Shown: piece after piece, positions 1 through 11,500 of the stretch
Layout: the number at the start of each line of letters is the position of its first letter
Numbering within the stretch: position 1 is the first letter of the stretch
Source of the DNA: Melastoma dodecandrum
Lineage: Eukaryota; Streptophyta; Magnoliopsida; Myrtales; Melastomataceae
Direction: 5' to 3'
NCBI GenBank assembly: GCA_029817715.1
Contig: JARUPY010000387.1
Coordinates: 7,502,001 to 7,566,000 of the forward strand
DNA length: 64,000 bases
Notes under the pieces: generated by a model
What the model saw: only the letters and a program-made list of their open reading frames with translations
The model's database searches: none
What the model was told of the DNA's origin: nothing
Position numbers and translations under genes: made by a program

Positions 1-72
1 TACTATGAGATCATTGTTATTTTTGGGCATAAAAGTTTAAATTTCTATTTCCGCTGCGCCCTAAATCTAACA
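1..72 (+). repeat. 5' LTR, 3' end only (cut by window edge)
   Basis: These bases repeat the last 72 bases of the 3' LTR (7097-7168) with one mismatch and end in CTAACA directly before the primer binding site. The rest of this LTR lies left of the window. Confidence 0.95.
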
Positions 73-74
73 AG

Positions 75-86
75 TGGCATCAGAGC
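75..86 (+). other. Primer binding site (initiator tRNA-Met type)
   Basis: TGGCATCAGAGC lies two bases after the LTR end. Plant copia elements usually carry TGGTATCAGAGC, complementary to the 3' end of initiator methionine tRNA, so this copy differs at one base. Confidence 0.85.
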
Positions 87-1548
87 CGGTTCTTGGTTGA
101 ATCGTATATTATATTTGAATTTTACTAATTTTAACGAAATTATAATCTATCCGAAGATTTTAAAGATTTCGTTGAAGATTTTTGTCCATCAAAATTATGG
201 TAAACATATTTAATCTCAAAGGATGAGATTTGATTTAATCTCAAGTGAGATTATAACGATTAAAAGTGATCTATTATTATTTATAACTATTTTTCAAATA
301 ATTGTGAATTTTTTCCTAGAGACGTGGTACTATTCAGAATTAAAACTATTCCTAAATTATTTCTGAATTGTTGAATGGGCAATTATTTATTTTTAAATAA
401 GGTCAGATTGCCTAAGATGAACGCACGAGAGGAATTATTCTAAAAGGTTTCCAAAACATGCGAGTGGCTGAAAAGAATTTAATATATATATTAATTTGTA
501 CAAGATTAATTTTATTAAATTCAAGATTTTGGCCAAATATTTTAAACCGCCTAATGTCGAATCTGTTAATGGCAACTATAATTTTAAAATCCTACGTATA
601 TTCTATGGGCAGATAGAGTACGTTTGAATGTCCAGATTTTAAAATTATTGAGGCACCATGAAATGGTCTAAAAGGAAATAAATCCAGAAATAGATTTGAT
701 TTAATCATTAAATTAAAGCCTTCGTACTCGTGATAGGCTAATGTGAATAAAATATTATAAAACTTATATCGTAATGAATTATACCCAAAACCTGTTGTAC
801 GAGTATTCAAGTTGAATACTTTAAATTCCCTAAATAAAATTGAATGTCTAGATTTTATGCTGGGAATTTAATATTTAATGGGCATAATTTAGAACGGTTA
901 GGGATTCGACCGTCACTGTATGATATGACAATTAATGTGAATTGTCCAACTATGAAAATAAAAGTATAATAATAATTACTTTATTATTATAATGGTCGGT
1001 TAAAATGGACAAATATGTCTTATGAAAATGGTGAGACAACAATAAATAAAATCCCCTAAATATTAAGTCAATTTTATAAAATAAAGGCCCTCCATTAATA
1101 TTTATTATAATAGTCAGATTTTTCCCATGAGTCGGTACAGCTTAGCTGTGGGCTTATGGTAGAACATTTGTAATTTATTCTAAATGATTAATGGGTCGAC
1201 TTAACTCAATTTAGTTGACTTGTTTAGCTCAGCTAAGGTCAGCTTTTTGAGGGGCAAGTGATGAGTTTAAGAGTTATTAGACTCAACGTGATAATACCGA
1301 AAGTCACACAGATAATTGTGATTGGCGAGTTAAGGCCTACTTGTTTCGTGTGGTGTGTAGGTACAGCTCAGCTGTGTGCATGCTTCATGTTTCGAGATTT
1401 CGGTCCCACTAGGAATTATTAACCAACAAATTCCCGATTTCAACAGTGGGGGCTGTTGTTTTTGAATAAAATAGTGGGAGCTATATTAAAGTCCTTTATT
1501 AATTAATATTCCACAAATACTAAAACTCTACTTTAAATTATTTTGTAG
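87..1548 (+). other. Long AT-rich untranslated leader of the copia element
   Basis: About 1.46 kb separate the primer binding site from the gag start. No long open frame is present on the plus strand and short upstream ATGs are common. It presumably holds packaging signals. Two similar short motifs around the word tacagct.agctgtg occur near 1136-1150 and 1361-1378. This leader is long for a copia element, where a few hundred bases are more usual. Confidence 0.7.
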
Positions 1549-4500
1549 ATGGCAAACACAAACACCCTTTCGCTGCGTAGCATTCTCGAGAAAGAGAATA
1601 TCCTCATCGGTTCCAACTACCTGGATTGGTATAGAAAACTGAAAATTGTCCTAAGGCACGAGAGAAAAATTTATGTGCTGGAGGATGAACCACTTAAAGA
1701 ACCTGCACCTGATGCTTCTGAGGATGATCAGTCTTACTACAGTCAATACTTGGAGGATGCGCTAGATGTTCAGTGCATCATGTTGTCTTCTATGTCTCCC
1801 GAGTTACAGAGGCAGCATGAGAACATGAGTGCTAGGGAGATTGATCAGCACTTACGTGAGCTCTTCCAAGAGAGTGCAAGAGTTGAGAGGTATGAGACCT
1901 CTCGGGCACTATTTCGAACAATGCTGGTGGAAGGAAACCCAGTTGGGCCACATGTACTCAAGATGATAGGGTACATTGAAAGGCTTGAGAGCTTGGGTTC
2001 CAAGCTGGACCAGGACTTAGCTGTTGACCTGGTTTTGTCCTCACTCCCACCATCATTTTCTCAGTTTGTGTTGAACTTTAACATGAACAGTATGGAGAAG
2101 AGTTTGACTGATCTGATGACAATGCTGAAAACTGCTGAGAAGGACATGAAGGTGAATCCTTCACCACGAGCAATGATGGTCAGAAAGACCTACAAGCGTC
2201 CTGGCACCGGGAAATTCAATCCCAAGGCTAAAGTAGTTAAGAGCGCTGGACTTCCAGCTCAAAAGAAGCTTAAGAAAGGGCAGCAGGTACCCCAGTCTGA
2301 TGAGAAGGAAGCTATATGTTTTCATTGTGGCAAGAAAGGCCATTGGAAGAAGAATTGCTTCCAACTCATGAAGAAGAATGCCAGTGGAGCGGATGCTTCA
2401 GGTATCTTTGTGATTGAATGCAATCTTTCTGTTTCTTCATCATGGGTCATAGACTCCGGAAGTAGTTCTCATATTTGTGCGAACTTGCAGGGTCTAAGTG
2501 ACTGCAGACGGCTGTCCAAGGGCGAGATGGACCTGCGAGTGGCGAATGGAGCTAGAGTTGCTGCATTAGCTGTAGGGACATATGTAATAAAGTTGCCCAG
2601 TGGATTTGATCTAAATTTGGAAAACTGTTATTTCGTTCCTAGTTTTTCCAAGAACATCATTTCGGTGTCGTGTTTAGACGCCAAGGGATTTGTATTTGAA
2701 TTCAAGGACAAGTTGTGTTCCTTTTATTTGAATGGAATGTTCTATGGGAATGGTTCATTGAATAATGGTTTGTACGTTCTGAATTTGGATGAGCCGATTT
2801 ACTGTGTTGAAGGGAAGAAACAGAAAACGCGTGACTCAAACTTAACATATCTTTGGCACTGTAGACTTGGTCATGTAAACGAGAAACGCATCGCAAGGTT
2901 ACTAAGTAACGGGTATTTGGACTCTTTTGAGTTAGAGCCCATAGATACATGTGAAGCGTGTTTACAAGGAAAAATGACCAAGAAGCCTTTTACCAAGACA
3001 GGTGAAAGGGCAAAGGAACTGTTAGAACTCATACATAGTGATGTGTGTGGGCCATTTCCGGTTCAGGCCAGAGGAGCATATTCCTACTTCGTGACTTTCA
3101 CCGACGATTTAAGTAGATATGGATATGTCTACTTAATGAGGCACAAGTCTGAAACTCTGGAAAAGTTTAAAGAGTTCAAGAACGAGGTAGAAAATCAACG
3201 AGGCCAGAAGATAAAAGCCCTTCGGAGTGATCGAGGCGGCGAGTATCTTAGCCAAGAGTTCATTGATTACCTTAAAGAGTGTGGGATCGTTTCACAACTC
3301 ACACCTCCTAGAACACCAGAGTGGAATGGTGTTTCAGAAAAGAGGAACCGCACACTCTTGGACATGGTTAGATCAATGATGAGTCATGCAAGTCTTCCGT
3401 TGTCATTTTGGGGTTATGCCTTAGAAACAGCAGCATACATGCTTAACCGAGTTCCAACCAAGTCAGTAGATAAGACACCTTATGAATTATGGTTTGGGAA
3501 GAAACCGAACTTGTCTTATTTTAAGATATGGGGCTGTGATGCTTATGTGAAGAATGAAAATTCTGATAAGCTTGCGGCAAGATCTACTAAGTGTATGTTT
3601 GTAGGTTATCCCAAGGAAACAAAGGGATACTACTTTTATCTCCCAAGCGAGCACAAAGTTATCGTTGCTCGATATGCTACTTTCTTGGAAAGAGAATTCA
3701 TTTCTAAAGAGAGTAGTGGGAGTAAAGTAAGTCTAGAAGAAATTTCAGACTCTACAAACAGGTTGGAAATTGAACTTTTAGATAGGGAATCGGTACCACT
3801 AGTACAAGCGATTCCAACTTCTGAAAATGTTCATGGAACGCAAGATCAACGTAAGTCGACAAGAGTACACCGAGAGCCTGACAGATATGGTTGGCTAGTA
3901 ACCCAACATGGGGAAGTACTGCTCGTCGAGAATGATGAACCGTCAACTTACGAGGAAGCAATCGCTTCAAATGATTCCGAGAAATGGCTAGAAGCCATGA
4001 AATCAGAGATGGACTCCATGTATACCAACCAAGTTTGGGAGTTGGTTGATGCACCAATTGGGGTAAAACCCATAGGGTGCAAGTGGATCTTCAAGAAGAA
4101 GATTGACATGGAAGGGAATGTAAGTACCTATAAAGCAAGACTTGTGGCCAAGGGTTTCACTCAACGTCAAGGAATTGACTATGATGAAACATTTTCACCG
4201 GTTGCAATGCTCAAGTCCATTAGAATTCTGCTTGCGATAGCAGCTTACAAAGATTACGAGATCTGGCAGATGGATGTAAAAACTGCTTTTCTGAATGGAA
4301 AGTTACAGGAGGAAGTGTTTATGGTACAACCTCCCGGTTTCATTGCATCCAAGAATGCAGATAAAGTATGTAAGCTCAAGAGGTCCATTTATGGACTAAA
4401 GCAAGCATCTCGGAGTTGGAATCTGCGATTTGACGAAGCAGTCAAAGAATTTGGCTATGTCAAGAATCCAGAGGAACCTTGCGTTTACAAGAAGGTTAGT

Positions 4501-5517
4501 GGGAGCAAGGTTTCGTTCCTAGTACTGTATGTTGATGATATACTTCTGATAGGCAATGATATCCCTAGCCTAGAGTCTACCAAGACTTGGCTGGGAGAGT
4601 GTTTCTCTATGAAAGATCTTGGGGAAGCGATATATGTCTTAGGTATTAGATTATACCGAGATAGACAAAATAGGTTGCTGGGTTTGAGTCAAAGTATGTA
4701 TATTGACAAGGTGTTGAATAGGTTCAGCATGCAAGACTCCAAGAGAGGATTCTTGCCAATGTCACATGGTGTACATCTTTCCAAGTCTATGTGTCCAAAG
4801 ACACAGGAGGAAAGAGGTAGGATGGGCAAGATACCTTATGCATCTGCTATAGGGTCCATTATGTATGCCATGATTTGCACTCGACCCGATGTCTCGTATG
4901 CTTTGAGCATGACAAGTAGATATCAGTCAGATCCTGGAGAGGGTCATTGGACTGCAGTAAAGACTATCCTCAAGTATCTTAGAAGAACAAAGGACATGTT
5001 CTTAATTTATGGAGGAGATGAGGAGTTAGTTGTCAGAGGATATACTGACGCTAGTTTTCAGACAGATCGGGATGATCTGAAATCGCAGCAGGGTTATGTG
5101 TTTTGTTTGAATGGTGCAGCTGTATGTTGGAGAAGTTCCAAGCAGGAGACAGTTGCAGATTCTACAGCTGAGTCCGAGTACATTGCAGCTTCCGAGGCCG
5201 CAAAGGAAGCTGTATGGATCAAGAACTTCATAGCGGAGCTTGAAGTGGTTCCGAGCATTATTGACCCAGTGACATTGTACTGTGACAATAATGCGGCCAT
5301 AGCGCAGGCCAAGGAGCCAAGGTCTCACCAACGATCTAAGCACGTACTGCGGAAATTTCACATCCTCCGTGAGATTGTTCAGAGGGGTGACGTGTTGGTT
5401 AGCAGAGTTGATACGAGCGAGAATATCGCGGACCCATTCACAAAGGCCTTACCTCTGCAGAAACATGAGACCCATGTGAGGAGCCTAGGACTTCGAGTTC
5501 ATAGTGCTTGGCAATAG
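1549..5517 (+). CDS. Copia gag-pol polyprotein, intact (1322 aa)
   Basis: The frame encodes the capsid and enzymes of the copia element in one chain. Seen in order: a gag region (about residues 1-250, starting [20 protein letters not shown]); a zinc knuckle [14 protein letters not shown] at 257-270; an aspartic protease active site [10 protein letters not shown] with Asp302; an integrase zinc-binding domain starting at His437 and including Cys468; integrase catalytic Asp498, Asp561 and Glu597, spaced exactly as DD35E; a reverse transcriptase with [12 protein letters not shown] and the YVDD box at 994-997; and RNase H with Asp1167, Glu1208 and Asp1246. There is no internal stop or frameshift and every catalytic residue I can place is present, so the protein could be active. 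The first ATG after the leader is in frame with gag homology. Integrase preceding RT is diagnostic of Ty1-copia. Confidence 0.97.
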   Translation: MANTNTLSLRSILEKENILIGSNYLDWYRKLKIVLRHERKIYVLEDEPLKEPAPDASEDDQSYYSQYLEDALDVQCIMLSSMSPELQRQHENMSAREIDQHLRELFQESARVERYETSRALFRTMLVEGNPVGPHVLKMIGYIERLESLGSKLDQDLAVDLVLSSLPPSFSQFVLNFNMNSMEKSLTDLMTMLKTAEKDMKVNPSPRAMMVRKTYKRPGTGKFNPKAKVVKSAGLPAQKKLKKGQQVPQSDEKEAICFHCGKKGHWKKNCFQLMKKNASGADASGIFVIECNLSVSSSWVIDSGSSSHICANLQGLSDCRRLSKGEMDLRVANGARVAALAVGTYVIKLPSGFDLNLENCYFVPSFSKNIISVSCLDAKGFVFEFKDKLCSFYLNGMFYGNGSLNNGLYVLNLDEPIYCVEGKKQKTRDSNLTYLWHCRLGHVNEKRIARLLSNGYLDSFELEPIDTCEACLQGKMTKKPFTKTGERAKELLELIHSDVCGPFPVQARGAYSYFVTFTDDLSRYGYVYLMRHKSETLEKFKEFKNEVENQRGQKIKALRSDRGGEYLSQEFIDYLKECGIVSQLTPPRTPEWNGVSEKRNRTLLDMVRSMMSHASLPLSFWGYALETAAYMLNRVPTKSVDKTPYELWFGKKPNLSYFKIWGCDAYVKNENSDKLAARSTKCMFVGYPKETKGYYFYLPSEHKVIVARYATFLEREFISKESSGSKVSLEEISDSTNRLEIELLDRESVPLVQAIPTSENVHGTQDQRKSTRVHREPDRYGWLVTQHGEVLLVENDEPSTYEEAIASNDSEKWLEAMKSEMDSMYTNQVWELVDAPIGVKPIGCKWIFKKKIDMEGNVSTYKARLVAKGFTQRQGIDYDETFSPVAMLKSIRILLAIAAYKDYEIWQMDVKTAFLNGKLQEEVFMVQPPGFIASKNADKVCKLKRSIYGLKQASRSWNLRFDEAVKEFGYVKNPEEPCVYKKVSGSKVSFLVLYVDDILLIGNDIPSLESTKTWLGECFSMKDLGEAIYVLGIRLYRDRQNRLLGLSQSMYIDKVLNRFSMQDSKRGFLPMSHGVHLSKSMCPKTQEERGRMGKIPYASAIGSIMYAMICTRPDVSYALSMTSRYQSDPGEGHWTAVKTILKYLRRTKDMFLIYGGDEELVVRGYTDASFQTDRDDLKSQQGYVFCLNGAAVCWRSSKQETVADSTAESEYIAASEAAKEAVWIKNFIAELEVVPSIIDPVTLYCDNNAAIAQAKEPRSHQRSKHVLRKFHILREIVQRGDVLVSRVDTSENIADPFTKALPLQKHETHVRSLGLRVHSAWQ

Positions 5518-5520
5518 TGC

Positions 5521-5531
5521 AAGTGGGAGAT
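5521..5531 (+). other. Polypurine tract
   Basis: AAGTGGGAGAT sits immediately before the 3' LTR start at 5532, four bases after the gag-pol stop. This is where plus-strand DNA synthesis is primed in LTR elements. Confidence 0.8.
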
Positions 5532-7168
5532 TGTTAGTGTGTGCACTTATGTGCCAAGACACTTTAATGTATTTGTGGATAAATAATTAATAAAGGCGAG
5601 TATTTATCATGATTATTTTACTTTTCTGCACGTAAAATTATTAATGATAAAGTCCCACAGATTATGAGTATATTAATCTGAAATAGTCCGTGATCGGATA
5701 GATGTTTAGAGGGGACATGGACATCTAGATTATCGCTAAGTGTAACTAAGGTCAAGATAGACCAAGGGATAATATATCTAAGTTATACTTAGGGGTACCC
5801 TAAGATTAGGGTTACTGGACACGACCCGTTTAAGAGGATACCACATATTGAACATCATTGGTCAAATCCTCTTTATGAACGAGTGTAACTGATCTTTTGA
5901 CTTGAGACCTTCATTTATTCTATGCGTGGAGTTTGCGCACTTTGACGTCGTTAAAAGCAGTCTTTAACCGGATTGTCAGTAATACGATTGTTGGGTGTGT
6001 GACAAAGCGTAGAGAGAATAACGTTGAGTCAAGATAGGATTCATCGCTCTTTTGGATTAGAGAGTTGACATCTAGGCCACTTGATAGAGATATTAGTGAC
6101 TCTAAAATCCATGGCCATGGGAGGAATGTTTTACATTCAAGAGAGTCTATTATATCTTGGTAATCAAGTAAAACAATTAATTTGGTGATGATGTATTTTG
6201 CGCCGAATTAATTGAGATGTCGGATAGATGAAGAGATTGAATTACACAGTAATCGGTTCATAGTGGTTTATGATTTATAATCATTATCCTAACACGTTGG
6301 ATGACTAAAAACTGTTGCTAGACGGTTACCTAAGTTTGTGTATGGATATACACTACCTTCGTGTATAGGACCGAGAGGGTCGCACGCATAGCACGTCGAC
6401 ACGAACATTGTATTATTGATTATTTTAGTGGATACTAAAATTAATCATTTTATTATTTCAGAATAAGAATTAATTGGATTATTAATTTATTCTGAAATAT
6501 CGGAAGCAAAGAGTGTATATATATATATATTAGACCAAGATCGAATATGGATTTATTCGGGTCAATATAAAAGGATATCAAATAAATAATTATTTATGCA
6601 TTATTTGATTTAGAAATATTTTAATAAAATCAAAATTACCATGCACGTTACGTTTTAAGGTTATAATTAATTATTCAAAGAAAAACGTAAAGATTGATTG
6701 CAAGAAATCAATGATAAAATTAATAAGAAGGAAAATTGTGCTGGTGGTCTGAGAGATTTTGAATAACAAGGTAGTTTTTGGAAAAGGATCTTGAGAGATT
6801 AGTGAGAAGGGGAGAGCGTTCAGATCCCCAGGAAATACAAAATCAAAAGATTAGGTTTTGCTTCCATACAAAATTATTTTGTCGATCCAAGAGGCTAGCA
6901 CCTAAGGGATCGCCGAAAGGTTCGTGATCGTGTGCGCGTGGATACCGCTTGAGGAGTCACACTTGGGACTCTTGTTTGTTCGCGAACGTGTTTTGGTTTT
7001 ACCGGAATTTCGAGGTACGTTTCCGGGTAAGTATTTTATTATATTTCATATTATAATATACGTACCAAGACCCTTGTTATTTATAAATTTTATATCTACT
7101 ATGAGATCATTGTTATTTTTGGGCATAAAAGTTTAAATTTCTATTTCCGCTGCGACCTAAATCTAACA
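5532..7168 (+). repeat. 3' LTR of the copia element (1637 bp)
   Basis: Starts TGTTAGTGTG and ends ATCTAACA. It contains an alternating TA run at 6515-6531 that could act as the TATA region. A 70-codon open frame near its end is not conserved coding sequence. The downstream base sequence ctaaaagg begins unrelated host DNA. Confidence 0.92.
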
Positions 7169-7800
7169 CTAAAAGGTTCGTCTGTGCAAAAGAGGGTCTC
7201 TGAAAGGTGGATAAACGAGATTCGACTACAACAAAACCGCGGGCCCAAACAAGGTGGTTGTACGGCACATGTTATTATTGTGCTTAATTGAGAGTCAAAG
7301 AAAAATTATGACTTACAGGTATTTATAACATTTTACTAATTTATTTTTATTATAAAAATCGATTTATTTATCTTATAACAATTCTAATGAGTTCTAATTT
7401 TTATACAGGTTGATAATAATACGGTTTCGCCAACAAATTCGATCGGAGTTGGTGATTCAATAATTACAAATTTAACTATTATTTTTACATTATGAATATT
7501 GAAAAAATATTTATACATTGTAACTTTGAACGCGAAATATTTATTACTCATGCTAAGCTCATGTTTTTATTTGTGGGTGACCACCTTTCTCACTCTAAAA
7601 TGGGTCGAACCATCCGACCATCATCGATATGGGCCCTGTATCACTGACCTCAAAAGGTCCGGCCCATTTACTAATGCTTCTGAAATTCAGTTCTTGCTAA
7701 GGCCCGGCCCATTCAACAAATCCGGGAAAGGGAAGCAACCAATAAGATTTGGTTAACATTTTTCTAAAAAGAAAAAAAAAAGCAAATCGTTACCTAATTC
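7169..7800. other. Intergenic spacer and upstream promoter of the PRPP synthetase gene
   Basis: AT-rich DNA between the copia LTR and the TATA box at 7801. I see no gene, repeat or domain. An 85-codon open frame at 7499-7756 has no recognisable features and ends just before the promoter, so I do not treat it as a gene. The copia insertion lies about 630 bp upstream of the predicted core promoter. Confidence 0.6.
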
Positions 7801-7809
7801 TATATATAG
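7801..7809 (+). promoter_or_regulatory. TATA box of the PRPP synthetase gene
   Basis: TATATATAG lies about 320 bp before the start codon. With the usual 25-35 bp spacing, transcription would begin near 7830-7845, giving a 5' leader of about 280 bases. Inferred from position only. Confidence 0.5.
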
Positions 7810-7837
7810 CTCCCTCCTGAGTTACCATTTGATTAGG

Positions 7838-7873
7838 TAATAATAATAATAATAAGAATAATAATAATAATAA
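7838..7873. repeat. TAA microsatellite in the 5' leader
   Basis: About twelve TAA units with one interruption (aag) at the predicted start of the transcript. Likely length-polymorphic. Confidence 0.85.
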
Positions 7874-7944
7874 ACTACTATTAAAGTCGATTGTTTGTCC
7901 CGTTCCATTTCCCCCCCGTGTAGGGGAAGTAAAAAAAAAAAAAA

Positions 7945-8559
7945 ATGAAAAACACGTTTCCTAAAAAAATTTTCTATCTGACATTCAAAATTTTATCCCT
8001 TTTTCCCTTCCTTTTCCTTCTTTTCCTTTTTATTCTTACAAATGCAAACACAGCCAAAGAAACCGTTGAATCGGGAAGCAGTCGGAGTCGTAGTCGCAGT
8101 CGTAGGGCGGGCTCCGCATGGCGGTGGCTCAGCAACCACCGCCGAGGTTTTACTTACAACCGAATAACCCGCCCTCCATATCCAAACCACCTAAACCCTC
8201 CACATTCCTCCTCCCTCCCCCCTCCCCTTTCCCTCCTCCTTCCTCCTCCTCCGCCTCTCTCCCCGCCCGCCGCCCCACCCAAGCCTGCTCCTGTTCCTTG
8301 GATACCAAGAGCTTGGAGAACTCCCAGAATTGGACGACCATCAGCTACTTCCCCGGCCCCGATCCCGTCCAGTTCATCCACGGTTCTTCCGTCTCTTCCG
8401 GCGTGCCTTCTGTTCCCATGGCCGCCGCTTCTTTTGCTACTGTCGGAAAGCACCTCAAGAAGGTGTGCCTGTTCTACTGTGCGGAGACGAAGTCGCTTGC
8501 TGAGAGAGTTGCCGCCATGTCTGATTCCATCGAGCTCCGTAGCATCAACTGGCGGTTAG
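7945..8559 (+). other. Upstream ATG with a long overlapping out-of-frame reading frame
   Basis: An ATG at 7945 opens 204 codons in a different frame from the PRPP synthetase start at 8118 and runs past the end of exon 1. Another upstream ATG at 8042 opens 42 codons in the third frame and ends inside the main gene. The encoded sequence is low complexity (Leu/Phe, then Arg/Ser, then Pro), with no known domain. I read it as a possible translational brake or a sign that transcription starts further downstream, not as a gene. Confidence 0.4.
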
Positions 8560-11500
8560 CTCCTCTGTTCATCTATCGACCAGTTAATTGATTAATGTCC
8601 TTGCTCGTTCTTGTCGATTTTTCCGGAATCTTACTTTTCCGCTGGTGTAGACTTCACTTGAATCGCTGTATAATCTATTGACTCCTTGATTTTATTCATT
8701 TGGTGAATCATCATGCGATCGATTTTCTTGATGTTTGATGGGTGGGCATGGTAGCTGGATGGCAAAGTATCATGAAAGCTATCAAATCTGGGAATTATTA
8801 TCTTAAGAGGATTCGATTTTGGATTGTCCTTGCTTCTAAATAATTATATGACGTAGTGCCTTTTGTTTTGATGGCTTTTGTCTCTTCTCTTGTTTGGAGT
8901 CACGTCTTTTAGGACCTTTGATGATGGATTCCCCGACATTTTTATACCGAATGCACAAGGAATTCGCGGACAGCATGTTGCTTTTCTCGCCTCTTTCAGT
9001 TCTCCTGGGGTGATTTTCGAGCAGCTATCTATCATCTATGCCCTACCCAAACTATTCATATCCTCGTTCACTCTTGTTCTTCCCTTCTTCCCCACGGGGA
9101 CCTCCGAGCGCATGGAGGATGAAGGGGACGTTGCAACTGCTTTTACCCTGGCCAGGATCTTGTCGAACATCCCGATTTCCCGGGGAGGCCCCACTAGCTT
9201 AGTCACGTTTGACATTCATGCTTTACAGGTTCATCTGACCTTGATGTGCTTTACTATGATATCTGAGCTTGTGTTCTTTCCTCAGCTGCCAAGTTTTTTG
9301 TAGAAGTTCTTCTTGGACCCTTCAAACTTATAGTAAGTGGATTCTGCTCAACAGGAGAGGTTCTATTTTGGGGACAACATACTACCTTGTTTCGAAAGTG
9401 GGATACCTTTGCTCAAAAACAGACTGCAACAGCTTCCGGATTCTGACAATGTGAGGTTTTTCTTTATTGATCACTCTTTCTATTCTCGTGATTCTGTTCA
9501 TGACTGGTCTCTCATTCCGATATCATAATAGTAGCTCTGAAAGTTGAGATTTTTGCAACCCGTTTTGCAAGCACATAGCAGATACTTTTTCAGGCAAGAA
9601 ACTTGCTGGCAAATGTGTGAAGTCGCAACAAAGAAAATTGACTAGGAAACTCCTAGATCCTGAAAGGTTTAGTTATTTTTTTTTCTAGAAGACGCGATGT
9701 TTCCATGCTTTTGTCTTGTGACAAGGAGCTGAGAAAATCGTAACAGCTCCCAAAACCAGTGGCTATTGTCAGATTATTTATCTTAAGATTATGAAGGCCT
9801 TAGGATTTTGTATAAGGAAAATCTGAACTGATATTATTGCCATCCTCGTGACTCTATTTTGAAACTTATGTGGATCAGAAGATTTTACTCGCTGTAATTA
9901 TACTGCATTGTTCTATTGCTACTAATACCACTTATTTACTTTAATAATTTTATTTTATTCTATATTATTACATGTTATTTTTTCATTGTGGTTCCCTGTT
10001 GTTACAAAAAATTGCTTTATTTTATTCTATATTATTACATGTTATTTTTTCATTGTGGTTCCCTGTTGTTACAAAAAATTGCTTTATTTTCTTACAGTGT
10101 ATTATTTCCAGGCTTATGTGTGTTTTCAATGCAGATAACTATTGCTTTTCCTGATGATGGTGCATGGAAGCGATTTCATAAGCAGCTTCAGCACTTTCCA
10201 ACTGTACGTACAGATGCTCTTGTAACGAACATATCTCACAACTACTAGAGGGTGTGAATTCTGATCCAAATTGCGCATAAACCGAAGTTTGTCTGGTAAC
10301 ACTAATGAGAAAAAGAATGTTTTTCCTTTTTAAAGTGAAAAAGAAGTTAGACTGATAACAATACCTATAGAACTACCGAAACCTCATTGAACTGGATATT
10401 TGTCGAAGCACATGTGAGAATCAACTACGTGGCTGGCGTAGCACTTCTGATTCTTAGAATACTAGAAACCTTAATATAAGTCGCTAGAGCCGATCTGTGT
10501 TTGACAAAAGTTTGAAAGCTTTGATAATTGACATTCAATGCTTAGCATTAACCCAAGAAATCTTGACACTGTCGAAAATTATGAACAACATATATCTATC
10601 CCTTTTCTTGAGCACCTCCTAGTGAACTGTTAGGTTGGGATTGTAGTATCAATCATATTATTCTTCCTTCATTTGAGTTTATTTATCTTAAGAGGATAGC
10701 TTCATACAATGGGAAGTTTCAGCATGTCATCATTAAAGTTAGATTTCCATGCCCATTGCCTCACTTACCTTGGTATTTTTTCATGCCATGTGGTTGGAAA
10801 ATCAAGATTCTGTTGTTAATGGATGAATTCCGATTGCTTTTGTCTCGATGCTTACTTAGGTTTGTATAAGAAAAGGCTATACTTAGGTTTGTATAAGAAA
10901 AGGCTATGTGTTTTGACTCACCTATATTAACCTTACTACTGTTCTATCATTATTTTCCCTCCCAGATTGTATGCGCAAAAGTTAGGGAAGGTGATCAGCG
11001 AATTGTGCGTATCAAGGAGGGGGACCCAAGGGGACGCCATGTAGTAATTGTTGACGACTTGGTTCAGTCAGGCGGAACCTTGATTGAATGCCAGGTGCAT
11101 GACACTTCTTTAGACGGCCAGCATTTGACATGGATTTTTTTGTATTTTCATCTCATTTATGCCTAGGGAGGTCCGAAACCGCTTCTTGCTTATTTATATT
11201 TTTTCCCCTGGGATTAGAAAAAAATGTTTACCTTAATCTTGGGAAAGAATCTATTTTAGTTTGGTTATCTTCCAAGGAACTTCGATTATACATGTTAAAA
11301 GAGGTTCAGCCAACTGACCGGACCCTGCTCTTCCATAGGAATCATCCAACCATGAGTGGTTAGACTTGGTATTTAGCTTGCAGTTGGAGAATCAATCAGT
11401 GTCTCCGCTCCTTCACTTTGTTGAAGTATAGATAGAAATTGTTGTCCCGATACTAAGACATTGTGTCATGTGCAAAAATACAGGGTAGGACTCGGAAGGC

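Larger units (their letters stand above)
1..7168 (+). mobile_element. Ty1-copia LTR retrotransposon, nearly complete
   Basis: Seen: end of a 5' LTR, primer binding site, long leader, a single intact gag-pol frame, a purine tract and a full 3' LTR, all in the right order. The LTRs begin TGTTAG and end CTAACA, a perfect terminal inverted repeat with the usual TG...CA ends. The 72 bases of 5' LTR inside the window differ from the matching end of the 3' LTR at one base (position 59 c against 7155 a). The open frame and near-identical LTR ends suggest a recent insertion. The integrase-before-RT order makes it Copia. The long LTR (1.64 kb) would suit the Angela-type lineage, but I am not sure of the lineage. 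The target site duplication cannot be tested because the left flank is outside the window; the right flank begins ctaaa. Confidence 0.95.

Noticed and set aside
3752..5361. Minus-strand frames of up to 111 codons within the copia gag-pol
   Set aside because: Shadows of a long conserved plus-strand gene.
7499..7756. 85-codon open frame upstream of the PRPP synthetase gene
   Set aside because: No domain, signal peptide or splice context; lies in promoter-proximal spacer.
7945..8559. Separate proline- and serine-rich gene overlapping PRS exon 1
   Set aside because: Out of frame with the clear enzyme gene, low complexity, and the frame simply runs through exon 1 into intron 1. Kept only as an upstream open frame.
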